A stretch of DNA of 64,000 nucleotides from Perkinsus marinus ATCC 50983. Its lineage: Eukaryota; Perkinsozoa; Perkinsida; Perkinsidae. The stretch spans positions 219,900 to 283,899 of the forward strand of contig NW_003206506.1 in the NCBI RefSeq assembly GCF_000006405.1, read 5' to 3'. A program made the translations under genes and the position numbers. The first letter of the stretch is position 1, and every line of letters begins with the position of its first letter. Positions 21,440 through 33,065 of this stretch are shown here, one piece after another. The notes beneath the pieces are model-generated. The model saw only the letters and a program-made list of their open reading frames with translations, did no database searches and had not been told where the DNA came from.

Positions 21440-22571
21440 AGATAAATGAGGCTGAACCACGATCCGCTAGGTATTGTCTCTCGGTTTCAACTTGTAGTAT
21501 TGTTGAGTCGTCATCGGTGGGATATGATTTTAGATCGCTCATCATTCATGGTAGAATTTCTCCAAGTAGGGTCCCACGGTCGCTCTAGAGTCGATTCCGC
21601 CTCCGTGTAGCTCGTCGTTCAAGGGTAGCATCCGTCCTCCATACTGTTGCGTTCCTGAAGTATCCCTTTGAATATCCCGTGATCCACGACGACCTATGCA
21701 CCACGACTAGCTTTAGGAGGTTGAAGGTTGATGGCCTCACAAGGGGTTGTGGTAAGAGGAAAGCTGGAGATCGTCGATCCTAGATCTGCAAGCTGATTTC
21801 TGACGCTACCAATTTTACGTGTTCTATTTCGTTTTGCATTGAGATGAGTCGAGTCACTTGTCTCGGGACTGTGAGACTTTGGATATCGATGTAGTGTATT
21901 AGTTCATGTATGGCACACGGTTCTCGAGACCGACTACAGCATGGCATAGAGGGAGGCGAACCTCGCGTGAGGGAAGGTATCTCCGCTTTCGGAGAAGCCC
22001 ATAGGCAACTTACGATCCGACCACAAAAATTAAGTTATTGACCACGAGGAGGGTCGACCTAATCTGCCAGGAGGTTCATCTAATATGATTGGGCACGATT
22101 ATGATCAATCAGCGAAAACAGGAGCGTTGCCGTATTAGTCATAGTAGCAGTGATCTCGTACTCTCCCCTGCTTTCTCGCACTAGCTTGTCTGCCGGGGTG
22201 ATGCTCCTATGTAGACTGAGAGAATAGAAGAAAGCATGACACAGGATGCGGTTTAGATGCTCGATCAGGTACAGATATGTACTCTATTGTCTTTTCCTGT
22301 GTAGATGCGCAAGGCTGGGTGTGTGGGTCCAATAACCATCCTATGCCGACCGCTACAATCATTCTGTCTCACATAGAAATACTCAACATTCACAACTCGG
22401 GAGATGCAGAAATAATTAGATGGACGAGCAGCACTAAACACTTGTATCGCTCATTCAACCTCCGGCAACATCTACGTCCATCGCGATCGACTCGGATGGA
22501 GCGACAGGGTCTATCTTCGACTGCCCAACAGGATCAACCTATTGAGCGACTTAATAACCAGCTCGGAGCTT
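21440..22571. other. Intergenic stretch, weak coding signals only
   Basis: A short plus-strand frame near 21605-21782 (FLKYPFEYPVIHDDLC, then KVDGLTRGCGKRKAG) looks protein-like but has no clear start or partner exon. Frames at 22277-22714 lie opposite the ASF1 tail and are probably shadows. No RNA gene is recognised. Confidence 0.35.
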
Positions 22572-23308
22572 CTATGCAATTACTTTCATGTCCTGGGCCG
22601 CTTCGGTTTCCTCTGATGTCTCCATCTGCTCAAGGTTATCAACGGGTGCCTCATCAGGCTCATTGCACTCCACTTCATCGTTGTCTGGTTCTGTCAATAA
22701 TATACAATATTTAGCTCAAAACGGGAGTCCATCATTATCACCATCCTCATCGTCAGTCACTTCAACCTCCACACCCTTATCGAGAGGTACAGCAGTGTCA
22801 AAGGCTATCCCCTCCTCAACAGCGTCACCACCATNNNNNNNNNNNNNNNNNNNNNNNNNNNNNNNNNNNNNNNNNNNNNNNNNNNNNNNNNNNNNNNNNN
22901 NNNNNNNNNNNNNNNNNNNNNNNNNNNNNNNNNNCTACACAGAGAGCGTGCTGGAGGGAGAATTTCGAGAGCAGACCAAACCTCGAACGTGAACTTCATA
23001 GTGGCAACCTCAACAGGGCCAAGCTCGACGGTGTCCAACTCCTGATCTTTGCTGAAGAGTAATGAAGACTATACATGAATCGAAAGATATACCAATCCCC
23101 CACCTCGAGTCGTTCGCATCAGCTACATATACCATAGCCCATTCGAGATCATCCTTGAGCTTCTGAGAGGCAAGTGAGTGGTGATGATGATGATCGACCC
23201 AGGACTCACCTTCAAAGCTTCGAACTGGATCTCGAAAGATAACTTGTCAGAGATCTTGCAAGGATTATCTCCAAGCAACGAAACCTCTGTAACCGAGACG
23301 ATCGACAT
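22572..23308 (-). CDS. ASF1: Histone chaperone ASF1 (interrupted by an assembly gap)
   Basis: It binds histone H3-H4 for nucleosome assembly and transfer. The ATG at 23308 gives MSIVSVTEVSLLGDNPCKIS then DKLSFEIQFEAL. After a short intron comes KLKDDLEWAMVYVADANDS, then DQELDTVELGPVEVATMKF and TFE, the conserved ASF1 beta-sandwich with the DLEW and LGPV motifs. The 100-base gap removes the next strands. Beyond it, minus-strand sequence continues as an acidic tail (VEVEVTDDED, then EPDNDEVECNEPDEAP) across a roughly 51-base intron, ending TAG at 22572-22574. Acidic C-terminal tails are typical of ASF1 in fungi and protists. An upstream ATG exists in another frame and is not used. Confidence 0.93.
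22835..22934. other. Assembly gap (100 N) inside ASF1
   Basis: Exactly 100 unknown bases, the conventional placeholder for a scaffold gap of unknown size. The missing part encodes the last strands of the ASF1 core. Confidence 1.
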
Positions 23309-23815
23309 GTGAGTAGGGAGCCAGTAACAGGGTGTACCCAAGTGAGAGACTAACACGGCGACAATGGGGACAGAGACGGCGGAAGGTTTAATAAGAAGAC
23401 AGTCAAGGCAAGGACTAGGATTAGCCATGCACTCGAGCATGGCAGAACGAAAATCTATTATCATAGAAGTACTATTTATATGATAATCGTGTTCAGATGG
23501 CATATCTCGGGAGCATCAGAAAAACATTTGAGCAAAGATGGTGAACAGAAGCGAAGCTACCACGCGATGTATCCCTGTCTGTGGCAATAGAGTAAAACAG
23601 TATCGATCGGCTTTAAAGCCATATTGATAGTATACATAATCACTGACAAACCACATGAACATGATTAATGAAGTTATACGTCGGGGATGACAGTAGAAGT
23701 TGAAAGAGCCGAAACGCATCAGGCAACCTCTCCTGAACGACGCTCAGTTGAGCTTTAGGTTATTCAACTCGTGATTTAACCCCGGCGGCGTGCGCGAGGA
23801 ACATCTGCGTTATTC

Positions 23816-23983
23816 ATGCATATTGCACGATTAAGACCATCTTCTGCTGCTCGCCCTGATGCCAAGATGGCCTGGTTACATCGTACTTTGACCGAACCGT
23901 TTGGTAGAGAGGTCCTGCAGTCGAGGATCGAACACCAGCGGTCAGCACTACCAGCGGGTCGATACAAACCTGAACGACGGTAA
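23816..23983 (+). CDS. Candidate short gene or first exon, basic N-terminus
   Basis: The ATG at 23816 opens a basic frame (MHIARLRPSSAARPDAK, then MAWLHRTLTEPFGREVLQ) that resembles a mitochondrial presequence plus a helix. It ends at TAA 23981-23983, where GACG|GTAATG looks like a splice donor. After an acceptor near 24022 a protein-like stretch in another phase contains VPRAFCWIIACLKPP, but the phases do not join cleanly. No family is recognised. Confidence 0.3.
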   Translation: MHIARLRPSSAARPDAKMAWLHRTLTEPFGREVLQSRIEHQRSALPAGRYKPERR

Positions 23984-24778
23984 TGTGGTAGATGCACTGT
24001 AGTAATGTGGCTTACCTTCAGGATAACCCCATTAAGGGAGCATCTGTGCCGCGTGCCTTCTGCTGGATCATTGCATGTCTCAAGCCTCCAGTGTGGAGGA
24101 GGTCAAAGAGCAGGGCTGGTTAGTGAGGAGGATAGGTTGGGCACGCCTTGTGGGCCTCGTCTGTAATGCTGTATTGACATAGGTTCTTTAGAGGCGCAAC
24201 GGCATTGGATCGTTCTGTGTCGGAGACTAGGTTGCTGTACCCAATGGCAGGACTAAGGAGTAATGCGGATCAAACCCGATTGGGCCTCGGAATCGTCAAG
24301 AGATGATTGTTCCGAACTGTTGTAGTTAGAGTACCTTTAGGTGGCGTCCAAATACCACAAACAAGGGAGACCTTCAATGAGATGCCTCGGGATCGGCCGT
24401 ACTCCTTTGGTTATCCTATTCATCATCAGTTCCTCAGAGGAGGATCATCATGCCATACAGTGGGGTTTAGGAAGAAGTAATAGAAGGGTAGAGGGTTGGT
24501 AGTAGACCGATCGTCGAGTTTTAGTTGCCTTCTACACCACAGTAGTGACTGTCATTCTAGGCGGGTATTTGTTGGTAATCTTAGACCATGGTATGACCGA
24601 ACGTGTAAGTTGCCTTGATAATTATTGTTGTCACGAATATCAAGTTAATGTTGTGCTGCTTGTGAAAAGCATGTATTATAATAACCTGGTGTCTGTCAGT
24701 TTTCAAGGGTTTGAGCTGTGACCTATCTGGTCTGCTTTTACTGCTTACCATCACACCAGCCATCCTACTACCTAGTGT

Positions 24779-25876
24779 ATGACGCACGGTACCTCTCCGG
24801 GGACTGGTGACCTACAACAACATCACGACCAACACCAGAAGCAGACGTGTAGCAAGAATTGTAGAGGCTATGCTTCCTCCAACACATCAACACCACCTGC
24901 TACAGAGGGTTGCTGCATACCTCAGTGGCTTGGCCATCCTCGAAAGTTGAAGTCTTACGCAGTCTTCGAGCCCTTCCCTAAGATGGAGTACCGTAAGGTG
25001 CAGAAATTGGCTTCGGCTATTCATGGCAAAGTGTATTTGTATGAGCACATCCCCACGGGTAAAGCGGTAGTTGTCAAGAAAATGTCCAATGTTAATGTAA
25101 TACAGTTCGACCCAAGGATATCGGAGGATGCTATAACCGATATGGGTGTGTCGAGGTATCTAGCTACTATTGTATCGGGCGAGTTCGTTTCAAAGGCTTT
25201 CGGCATATACCAGGATGAAAACTTCACTTACTTCATATCAGAGTACTCATCTGGTGGGGAGCTCTTCGATCATGTTGTCAATGCTAAGCAACTCTCGGAG
25301 GCCGTTGCCAAGAGGCATACCTGGCAAGTATTAAGGGCGGTGAAGTCACTGCACAGTAATGGCATTGTTCATAGAGATATATCACTTGAGAATACATTGT
25401 TGCATGGTGATGGTTCGGTGAGGGTCATTGACTTCGGTCAGGCGGTTGTGCTTGAAAATCCCGAAGGCCCGACGCCCAACACTCCCCTGCTACACTCAGG
25501 CTGGGCTGGTAAAGCATACTATCGAGCACCCGAGATGTATCATGGTCGCTACTCAGGAGCTTCAGCGGATCTCTTTGCGGCGGGAGTGATGCTTTTCATC
25601 ATGATGGTTGGTAAGCCTCCTTGGAATCAGGCCAGTGTTGCCGACGCTCGCTACCGGTACGTGGCGGAGTTGGGCGTGGTGAAGTTGCTGACGAGTTGGC
25701 AGAGGGCTCAGCTCATGTCACCACAGCTACTAGATCTATTGGAAGGTCTTATGTGTGTGGATCCTGATAAAAGGATGACGGTTGATGAGGCTCTGGCCCA
25801 TCCCTGGTTCGATGATTGCGACTGTCAGGAGCAATCTTTCCTGCTACATAGTCCCCGGAGTCTAACCCCGCCCTGA
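24779..25876 (+). CDS. Serine/threonine protein kinase (single exon, CAMK-like)
   Basis: A 365-residue intronless frame, unusual in this window. After a roughly 60-residue His/Gln/Cys-rich N-terminus comes a kinase fold: VAIK-type lysine in GKAVVVKKM (residues 96-104), hinge FISEYSSGGELFDHV, catalytic loop HRDISLENTL (residues 200-209), metal-binding DFGQAV, and activation-segment end AGKAYYRAPEMYHG. Then come ASADLFAAGVMLFIMMVGKP and PWNQ, and C-lobe DPDKRMTVDEALAHPWF near residue 337. The glycine loop (KLASAIHGKVYLYE) is poor in glycines. HRDISLEN replaces the usual HRDLKPEN, as in some alveolate kinases; key Lys, Asp and Asn are kept, so activity is likely. The C-terminal DEALAHPWF resembles CAMK/SNF1 kinases. 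No regulatory domain is visible. Confidence 0.92.
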   Translation: MTHGTSPGTGDLQQHHDQHQKQTCSKNCRGYASSNTSTPPATEGCCIPQWLGHPRKLKSYAVFEPFPKMEYRKVQKLASAIHGKVYLYEHIPTGKAVVVKKMSNVNVIQFDPRISEDAITDMGVSRYLATIVSGEFVSKAFGIYQDENFTYFISEYSSGGELFDHVVNAKQLSEAVAKRHTWQVLRAVKSLHSNGIVHRDISLENTLLHGDGSVRVIDFGQAVVLENPEGPTPNTPLLHSGWAGKAYYRAPEMYHGRYSGASADLFAAGVMLFIMMVGKPPWNQASVADARYRYVAELGVVKLLTSWQRAQLMSPQLLDLLEGLMCVDPDKRMTVDEALAHPWFDDCDCQEQSFLLHSPRSLTPP

Positions 25877-26136
25877 TAGCTCTGAGTGAGTTACTAACCT
25901 CGTATAAATATATTCGATATTTAGCACTACCGGGAATTCCGGCAGTAGTATTACTGCATACTGCGTAGTCTCATAAGTTCCCGATGCTTTAGTCAGGCTG
26001 CAGCTGTGGTTGGTATGATGATAAACAGCTTGGTGCCGCAGACTTGATATTATTTTCATTGATTATAAGAGTTGGGTGATGAGTGAGTTTGGGAATGCTC
26101 TGGAGAAGCATTTAGTTTATATAGCACTACTACGTG

Positions 26137-29054
26137 ATGGGAGGGGAGGACGGGGAAAGCTTTACAGTAAGAGTGTTATCCCCAGGCTTAGAGGAGGGCA
26201 CCTACAACGAAGTGAATGTGAGGATGAAACCTAGACATAAGTTGGATAAACTACTCAGATCATGGTGCAAGCATCAACAGGTCGTAATAGGGCATATATT
26301 ATAGGCCTTCATACTAGGCATTCTTAGATCGCGCCGGATACTGTGAAGTTGATCGATGCTGATAGAACACAAGAGCTCCTTCCAACGACTAAGGCAGGGG
26401 AGCTACTCGAGCCTAGGACGGTGTATGCTGTCCCCAAGAGTTATCTGCTTGATCGGGAAGCATCAGCTACTACCGTAATACGACTGGATGGGATAACTAA
26501 TCACCTGGGAGGTTGATGTTCAGGATACGGAGAGGGTTGGGGAGGAGGTGACTACAGCGAATAGCAATGGTAGCAAACCATCAGCACTACAGTGCCCTTC
26601 CACACCGCCCACGCCCATGAGCGTCTCGGTTGTTTTACAGCAGAGGGATGATCTGAATCATAGGATTGATGTCACTTTACCAGGAGCTGTTAAATGGTCT
26701 AGGATGTTGAAGGCATGGTAGTGCTAGTCTAGGAGGGGGGAGGAGGAGGATGGGAATGACGACTACTTGTTAGGGTTACTAAATACCCCGTACACAGTGA
26801 AGCTAGGATAAGGTTCTTGCTATTACCGGCTAGAGAGGAGATAGATATGGACTCGGCAGTGGAGCATGTAGTGTTGGGAGATGGTCACTTCTGTCGTGTC
26901 GAAGTTGACATCACCATGCCAACTGACGAGTCGAGGAAAGCCCCTCAGGTGAGCTCGATCATATGCTTATACTCCCTTAAAAGTACTTCAGACGGGCGAT
27001 GGTAGTAGTAGTAGTATGAAGTTGGGAGTTATCAATGAGGTCACAGGAATACATGCCCGAGTCAACCTAAGCCCCAGTGCTACTAGATCTGACCTCTTGA
27101 GGCAGATAGGCTATGAAGGGCCCTGTGAGATTACTATAGACGACCGTCTAGTGGAAGGAGCCCATCTTACTGGTATTGCCACTGATGGTAGCAGTACTGC
27201 GGTCATACATCCTCCTCGGCCTGTTGCTCTCACGGTCCGTGTGAGAGACAAGGGTACTGGTATACACAGAGTCATCCGGTGCTCCGACTCGAGTACTGTT
27301 GGAGATGTAATAGAGGAGTGGAAGAGGGCTGTATGCCCAGATGCCACTGCCGAGATCCAGCCTATAGGGGTCGACTCGAGGACTCTACTGTCAACGTAGG
27401 AATGGGTCAGCTACTCGTCGTATTCTTACTGTGAAATGCATAACCATGCTCGCACCGATATCTCGTCATCGCATTGATGCTGATTAGGTTGCCGTGCGTA
27501 GAGGATCCCTATTCCCTCATGGACGACCCACGGCAATATACATTGGAGGTCTCCTCAGGCGGTCAAGGGCGTGGATCTATGTACAGTCAGCCTGAAGGGG
27601 AAGAGGAACCTCTTGGGTTTGATGTCCCACTACCTGCATCACCCGGCCTGAGAGTGGAGTCTACCGAGGATCTACCTCAGAGCCATGTTGACTTCAATCA
27701 AAATACCGATGTTATCCCCCCAAGAGCAGCAGCCCCACTAGAGAGTGCCCCGGCTCTTAGGCTCGAAGTATCAGAGCCGGTCCCGCGCCCTCCTGAGGTT
27801 GTCAACGCTCACGAGGTGTCAGGGCAACCGAAGCCTCCGAAGGCGGCTGAGAAGCTTCCAGGTCCAATCACTTACTTGGTAACTGTCAAGGATGTTAGGG
27901 ATGAGGGTAGTGGGGAACCTAGAGAGGAGGTATTCCGTATGAAGGCTCGATGTGCCTGGAAGAAGATGACTCGGCGATTCTCCGATAGTGTTAACCCGCG
28001 GCCAGATGACTCTGTAAGGGATTAGTAATTGTGTGACTGTAGTGATGCAGTATTCCCTCAGGCGGTGTATCGCGTGTTACTTCCCAATGGGGGCGTGCTT
28101 GATATCGAGGACGATTCTAAACGGATACACGAGACGTTGGAAGATGGTCGTTTGGTGAACTGGAAGGATGGTGATACGGAACCCGAGCTCGAGGTTAATC
28201 TCATGCTTCGGAGCCAGACTGTCCATCATAGTATCGATGATAGTCCAGAGCACCAGGAAGGTGCTCTGCAACCTGCTGCACATAAAGGGAACCGACCATC
28301 GGTGGAATCCTCTTCGACACTGGGAAGCAAGGCCTCGGAAGGATCCGGATCAGCCAAGCCTAAGAACCCACGAGCAAAAGCGAAAGCGAGGGCTAAAGCC
28401 AAGGCTAAGGCCAAGGCGAAGGCGAGACCCACGCCGAAGGCAAAGGCGAGAGGGAGGGCCAAAGCAAAGGCTCAGAGTGCGCGGCGGTCGGATAAGAAGT
28501 CAGATGCTGGGGAGTCTTCGGCGCCCTCGAGCTCTACGAGTTCTTCGAGTGATCCGAGCCTGTCGCCCAGTGAAGCGTCGGGCGATGGAGATCGGAAACG
28601 AAAGACCATCAGTGGGAAATCTGCACTGGAAACCGATGCGACAGCTGGTAGCCAGGAAGGCTCCCTGGCAGGGTCATCGCTCGGGACATCCTCCAATTCG
28701 ACGGCTCGGCCGAAGAAGCGAGCTCGAAGAGGTGGGGGGAGAACTGTGAAGGTGGAGGGACGGAAGGATACAGCACAACAGGCAGCACTGCTGCTGTTCT
28801 ATGAGCAACAGAAGGCGGCTAGGGAGTTAGCAGAAAAGGGTGTTGGCTCGGAGGTAGGCCACTGAGAGGACTATGTTATCATTAGGCCCATTCAGGCCTC
28901 ATCGCGCCGGCGAAGGAGGCAGCCAAGATCTCCGGAAGAATACATGGATGACGACACGCTGATGGCGATCGCCCTCTCTCAGTCGCTTGCCGAGCAAGAA
29001 AAGCCTCAGAAGGACGAGGAGGACTCTTCGGGGTCTTCTAACCCTCAGACTTGA
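26137..29054 (+). CDS. Protein with five tandem ubiquitin/SUMO-like folds, Lys/Ala tail and a UIM
   Basis: The ATG at 26137 begins a multi-exon gene. Five beta-grasp-like segments can be read: (1) FTVRVLSPGLEEG..KLDKLLRSWCKHQ..VKLIDADRTQ (26164-26440); (2) MSVSVVLQQRDDLNHRIDVT..MLKAW..IRFLLLPAREEID..LGDGHFCRVEV (26618-26940); (3) MKLGVINEVTGIHARVNLSP (27016-27215); (4) VALTVRVRDKGTGIHRVIRC..DVIEEWKRAV..QYTLEV (27220-27555); (5) ITYLVTVKDVRD..AWKKMTRRF..DGDTEPELEVNLML (27865-28215). Each has the SUMO-like order strand-strand-helix-strand. A Lys/Ala stretch follows (KAKARAKAKAKAKAKA, 28375-28470), then a Ser-rich acidic part and a basic patch RPKKRARRGGG. The last exon carries a ubiquitin-interacting motif, DDDTLMAIALSQSLAEQE (about 28945-28998). 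Introns of 47-101 bases keep frame throughout. Repeated SUMO-like domains recall Rad60/Esc2/NIP45, but five folds plus a UIM is not an arrangement I know. Ubiquitin or SUMO scaffolding at chromatin is an inference. Confidence 0.72.
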
Positions 29055-29154
29055 TATTCGTGTTTGAGTTTTTCACCACTGTCCTGCATTCCTCGCGTTG
29101 CAGGAAGTTGGGATTCACTTCGATGTAGCTGTGAACTGCAGTTCACCGTCTCGT

Positions 29155-29764
29155 ATGCAAGTTTTACATCTGCTAGCAGTGCTAGCTCTACCAATCTTCG
29201 GTGGAGAAGTCCCTGGCACTTCTGCTGAGATAGCTGCTGATTCGACCGACAATTCAACAGCCGTCTCCGATTTCGCGATTCCCGCGCCGCCTCGGCCACT
29301 ATCACAAGTCGATACGAATGGAGGGGCCCCTCGACTACCCGGCGCGGTGAAGCCGACAACTTATTCAAACGACTGGTCAAGCATTGTGTGGTTTGTATTA
29401 TGGTGGGGATGTATTCTCGTGGCCTCTTTATGGTGGCTTTCGCGTAAGAAAGCATGGTTGACTCGAGAGAAGCAGCGAAGGCTGGAAGAGTTGGTATACG
29501 GCGGTGCTGGTGCAGTGGCGCGGTGAGTCGGTCTGCCAGTACATACTTGCATGAGTTTATGTTGACAGATTCGTAAACCAGCGCCTACCGAAGGCTGTGA
29601 GACGGTCGAGCAGTGGTGTTATAGACCACCTTCAGATGACACGGCTGAGCGAGATGCCATTCGATGATGTAGCCGCATCTCGGCATTGGGATAGTGAGGA
29701 TATTGATCATCTTCCCACTCGTGATACTTGTTGCATTCAGATTCTGTTCCGACCAACATTGTAG
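29155..29764 (+). CDS. Predicted single-pass type I membrane protein, unknown function
   Basis: The ATG at 29155 starts a signal peptide (MQVLHLLAVLALPIFGGEV). A short lumenal or outer segment with N-glycosylation sequons (NST, and NDW is not one) and Pro-rich sequence leads to one membrane helix, IVWFVLWWGCILVASLWWLS (about residues 78-97). The basic cytosolic stop RKKAWLTREKQRRLEEL follows. A roughly 46-base intron (29522-29568) leads to a second exon of about 65 residues (FVNQRLPKAVRRSSSG, then DHLQMTRLSEMPFDD), stopping at TAG 29762-29764. It starts only 100 bases after the ubiquitin-like/UIM gene on the same strand. No family is recognised. Confidence 0.65.
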
Positions 29765-30022
29765 GACGTCGGACAACACCAGAGGGCTCAGCGGGCTCGC
29801 GAGGCAGCACTCCCCCGCATCCAGAATAGATACTCCCATTCGTCATCATTTTCTTGTAGTATTGTTAATCATTTGTCGTCTCTTCATGAATATCTATGAG
29901 CCGCGTTTTTCAAGTGCGCTCGTTTGACAGTAAAGTGTCCTTGAGGTGAAAAGTATTCAGACAGCTCGTCGTATTGATCATATCTTTGCAAAACGCTACT
30001 CCATCTCAAACCATGTGAGACA

Positions 30023-33000
30023 TCACAGAAGAAGTGGGTCCATCACAAGCATGGACAGGAGGGGATCGGGAAAGGGACGATTGTTAGAGTCCGGAACAGA
30101 GCATATGGGATAGACAGTAGGACGACCATGTGCACACTGGAAAGGCAGTTCACAAATCCCCAGGCTCGATACCAGAGCCGACACTTCGGATGGTGACATC
30201 GAATCCCCAAACTTCACTGCTTGATGACATGCTGTGGTGGAGTACATATAGTGTAGCTTGGCTGGAAAGGGAAGCTCGTTTGCCCATGGTAACAGATCAT
30301 AGGGACTCGCTGTTAGAGTCCCTATTCTAATCTTGGGTACGCCTGTTACGACAGCCCTAGCACCAATGATCGCAAACCGCCACCCGTGTTCTTCCAGTTC
30401 AGCCTCCCTCGCGTGGAGTAGAGAGGCATCCGTCGGTTTGAGTACGAGGAGAGTACCTGTCGTCGGCTGCGTCTCGAGGATGCCTGCGGAGCTCATGAGC
30501 CTTTCAAGACCAACTCGTTCGCCAGCTGCGTGTTGGTCTATAGCTAGTAATGTCCCTCCGAAGCGGCCAATAATGAACTTCCTATCGACCTGTCTGACGT
30601 CCGTCAAGCTCTTGAACATATTGCGGTTGAAGTTGATGGTGATATGCTGCGGGTCCAACTTGAGGTGAACCTTGGCCATGGACTCACCGACAATCGATGC
30701 CCTTTGTTTGTAAACGTCAGACGACTGCTTGAGACGACCCTCACAGGTCCTCATTATTTTGCGTGCCGTCCCCGATATACACAGGGAAGGAGTTCTGCTT
30801 CGCTTTGTAGTATTAAACACTACACTCGAGGCTCGGCTGAGCGAGGGCTCGGTGTATCCAGTGAGTTGGGAGGGAGCCAGGCTCCTCTGCACACCACTAG
30901 GTTTGAGGTCAATAGTGGATGCCACAGTAGAAGCATTGTTCCCATCAGCTATGGCGGCCTCTCCCAGAGCCCACTGCTTGCTATCAGTGACTGCTCTCGT
31001 AACATCTATAATCTCCTCAGCAACAGACTTGCTCCCCTTCGTATGTGTCGTAGTAGGGACATCATAGGCCGTTTTTCGTGTAGCTACAGTGGCTCCTTCC
31101 ATGGACTCGACCTCCGGAGTCCTAGCGACCGAGCAAGCAACACGAGGCTTGGATAGAAGTGGCTTTTCAGCCCGGAGTCGCACCGGTGTCGGGATCTTCC
31201 TGCAATCCGCGCTGCCGCCTCCCCCAGTCTCGCCTTTCTCTCGGTTCCCTATTGACGGGTTCTTGCCGTGATGATGATGACGATTTCTACTCATTGAGAG
31301 AGCACCAGGTCTCACCGAGTCCGCAGGTACCGTACCGACGCATTTGGCACCGGACCGTGGCAGATTGACAGACCTTCTTGATGCTCGTAATGATGAGCTC
31401 CGAGGATGCCGGCGCACAGCCGTCCGGGTTGATTGAACTCCACCAATGAGTTTGAATATCTGCCAGGAATTCAGATATCAATAGAGTAGGACATGAGGGC
31501 AGGGGAGTAGCCTACTAAGTGATCTACCACGCCTTGACTGAACACCAGACGATTGAGCAAGGTCCTGATAGTGTCGTTTGGCACAGCGCATTCGAACGCC
31601 TCTCCGACACGCTCTGAATGGGGCCCATGAGCGGCCAAGAATAACTGTACGTCTCACTGAGGATGCCTGTCGTAATGGACCCAGGTTGCCTGGGATCCCA
31701 CTGTCTCCCTGCTGGGCTTTCGAGGATCTACCATAAAGACGGCTCATGGGATTGGGTTAGTCGTGCTTCGACTCTTACAAGAACGTATATTGGATATCGG
31801 TTAGGTCTCTGACGGCGGCAACCACCACCTCGGGGCTGGTACTCAGTACATTGAGGGCATTGTAGAGCCTTACCGCACTCGAGATAGAGGGATGATAGGA
31901 ATCTGTATACTACTGATGATGCCCATAAGCAGCTAAGGATACTCATGAATGACGCATCGCTCGATGGGCTTGCCATCGATAAACAACATCTGCAAAGCTT
32001 GGTCGTGATGGAGCGGTTGAGATACCCCACCTACTAGAATGCTATGTCGTAATGTATAGGCCCTTCCACCACCCACCGAAGACTGCTTCCACTAGAGCAA
32101 GCTCGCCTGCTGATCGTCTTCCCCCGCAGTGTGAGGAGTTGTCGTTGCCCTACAGTCCAAGACACTGCTGCACTTGTTCCGATTCCTACTGCTGACTCCA
32201 CCTTCCAATGAGTTATGTTCTCCAAACCCCCAAGTGGCTGACCGACAGCAGCTCTCCAGACTTGTTCGAAACGGTACAGCAGACGATGGCGATCCCCACT
32301 GCACTGTAGGAACGGTATAGAGAGCTTTTCTACATGCCCAGCGGTAGAAGGGAGGCACTGATAGTGCTATGACGAGTAATGACCCCACCTTTAAAAGTTA
32401 CCTTGCCACTGCTGATGATGAAGCTGACACTTGGCCAGGCCAGAGCTAGACGGCATACAGCCCACTCCACCCTGTCATTACATCTACCACAGGCATCGAG
32501 GTATATCTGGACGTAACAGCACTCTCTCAGGCACGTAGGGGTGGAAAGGACTACTCCGTTGAGAGAACAGGCGAGGCGGGCCTCTGTGGGCACTAGGGCA
32601 GTCTCTAGCCTCTCGGCTGTATACAGGTCGGAAGCATTGTAATGGGCAGGATCTGAACAGGACAAGGAATGACTGGTAAACCATTGTCGCTGACCGTTGA
32701 GGACGATCTTGTATCCATCGAGTCCTCCCTTCCACATAGCTACTGATAGGGTCAATTTATTGCATAGGCGTGGTAGATAGGCGAAGACTGGAAGACGTAG
32801 CATTCTTTCTGGAGGCACCGACTGAGATGCGGTTCCAGTAATCATCAGTGTGCCATCTGTGTTGATTCTGATAGTCAGTATGACATCATAAGAGGACAAC
32901 GCTGTAATAGACTCACGTCACCCCGAGCTTGGTGCAGCCGAGACTCCTGAGAAAGAGCTCGTAGGCTAGGTCGGACACTAGAGTCTCCAGCGCGGCTTCT

Positions 33001-33065
33001 GGAGATCTAGGTATAGGGATGGGTGAGGTGGTGGGCTGACGGGGGGCAGAGGCCCAACGTGACAT
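30023..33065 (-). CDS. MLH3: MutL homologue, MLH3 type
   Basis: In other eukaryotes MLH3 pairs with MLH1 as an endonuclease in mismatch repair and meiotic crossover resolution. The C-terminal half is one long exon (about 31417-30023). It has a disordered basic linker, then FIIGRFGGTLLAIDQHAAGE with the endonuclease metal site DQHAAGERVGLE (fits DQHA-x2-E-x4-E), STTACHQAVKFGDSM, and CELPFQCAHGRPTVYPI, the MLH3 zinc/C-HGRP motifs. Upstream minus-strand exons include LALAWPSVSFIISSGK and QMLFIDGKPIERCVIHEY, which fit the MutL transducer domain (QFxFVNGRP). The probable start is ATG 33065 (MSRWASAPRQPTTSP). The GHKL ATPase motifs (ENSxDA, GFRGEAL) are not visible; the matching stretch reads AALETLVSDLAYELF. 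Either the ATPase is degenerate or exons were missed. It is followed head-to-tail by the RAD51-like gene on the same strand. Confidence 0.82.

Noticed and set aside
26708-26790. Two apparent 15- and 17-base micro-introns (GTA...TAG) in the ubiquitin-like/UIM gene
   Set aside because: A single ordinary 56-base GT-AG intron (from GCATG|GTAGTG to TTGTTAG|GG) restores the frame and gives a better ubiquitin-like helix-to-strand sequence, so ultra-short introns are not needed.
28226-28462. Highly hydrophobic minus-strand ORF (Leu/Ala repeats)
   Set aside because: It is the antisense of the Lys/Ala-rich tract of the ubiquitin-like/UIM gene.
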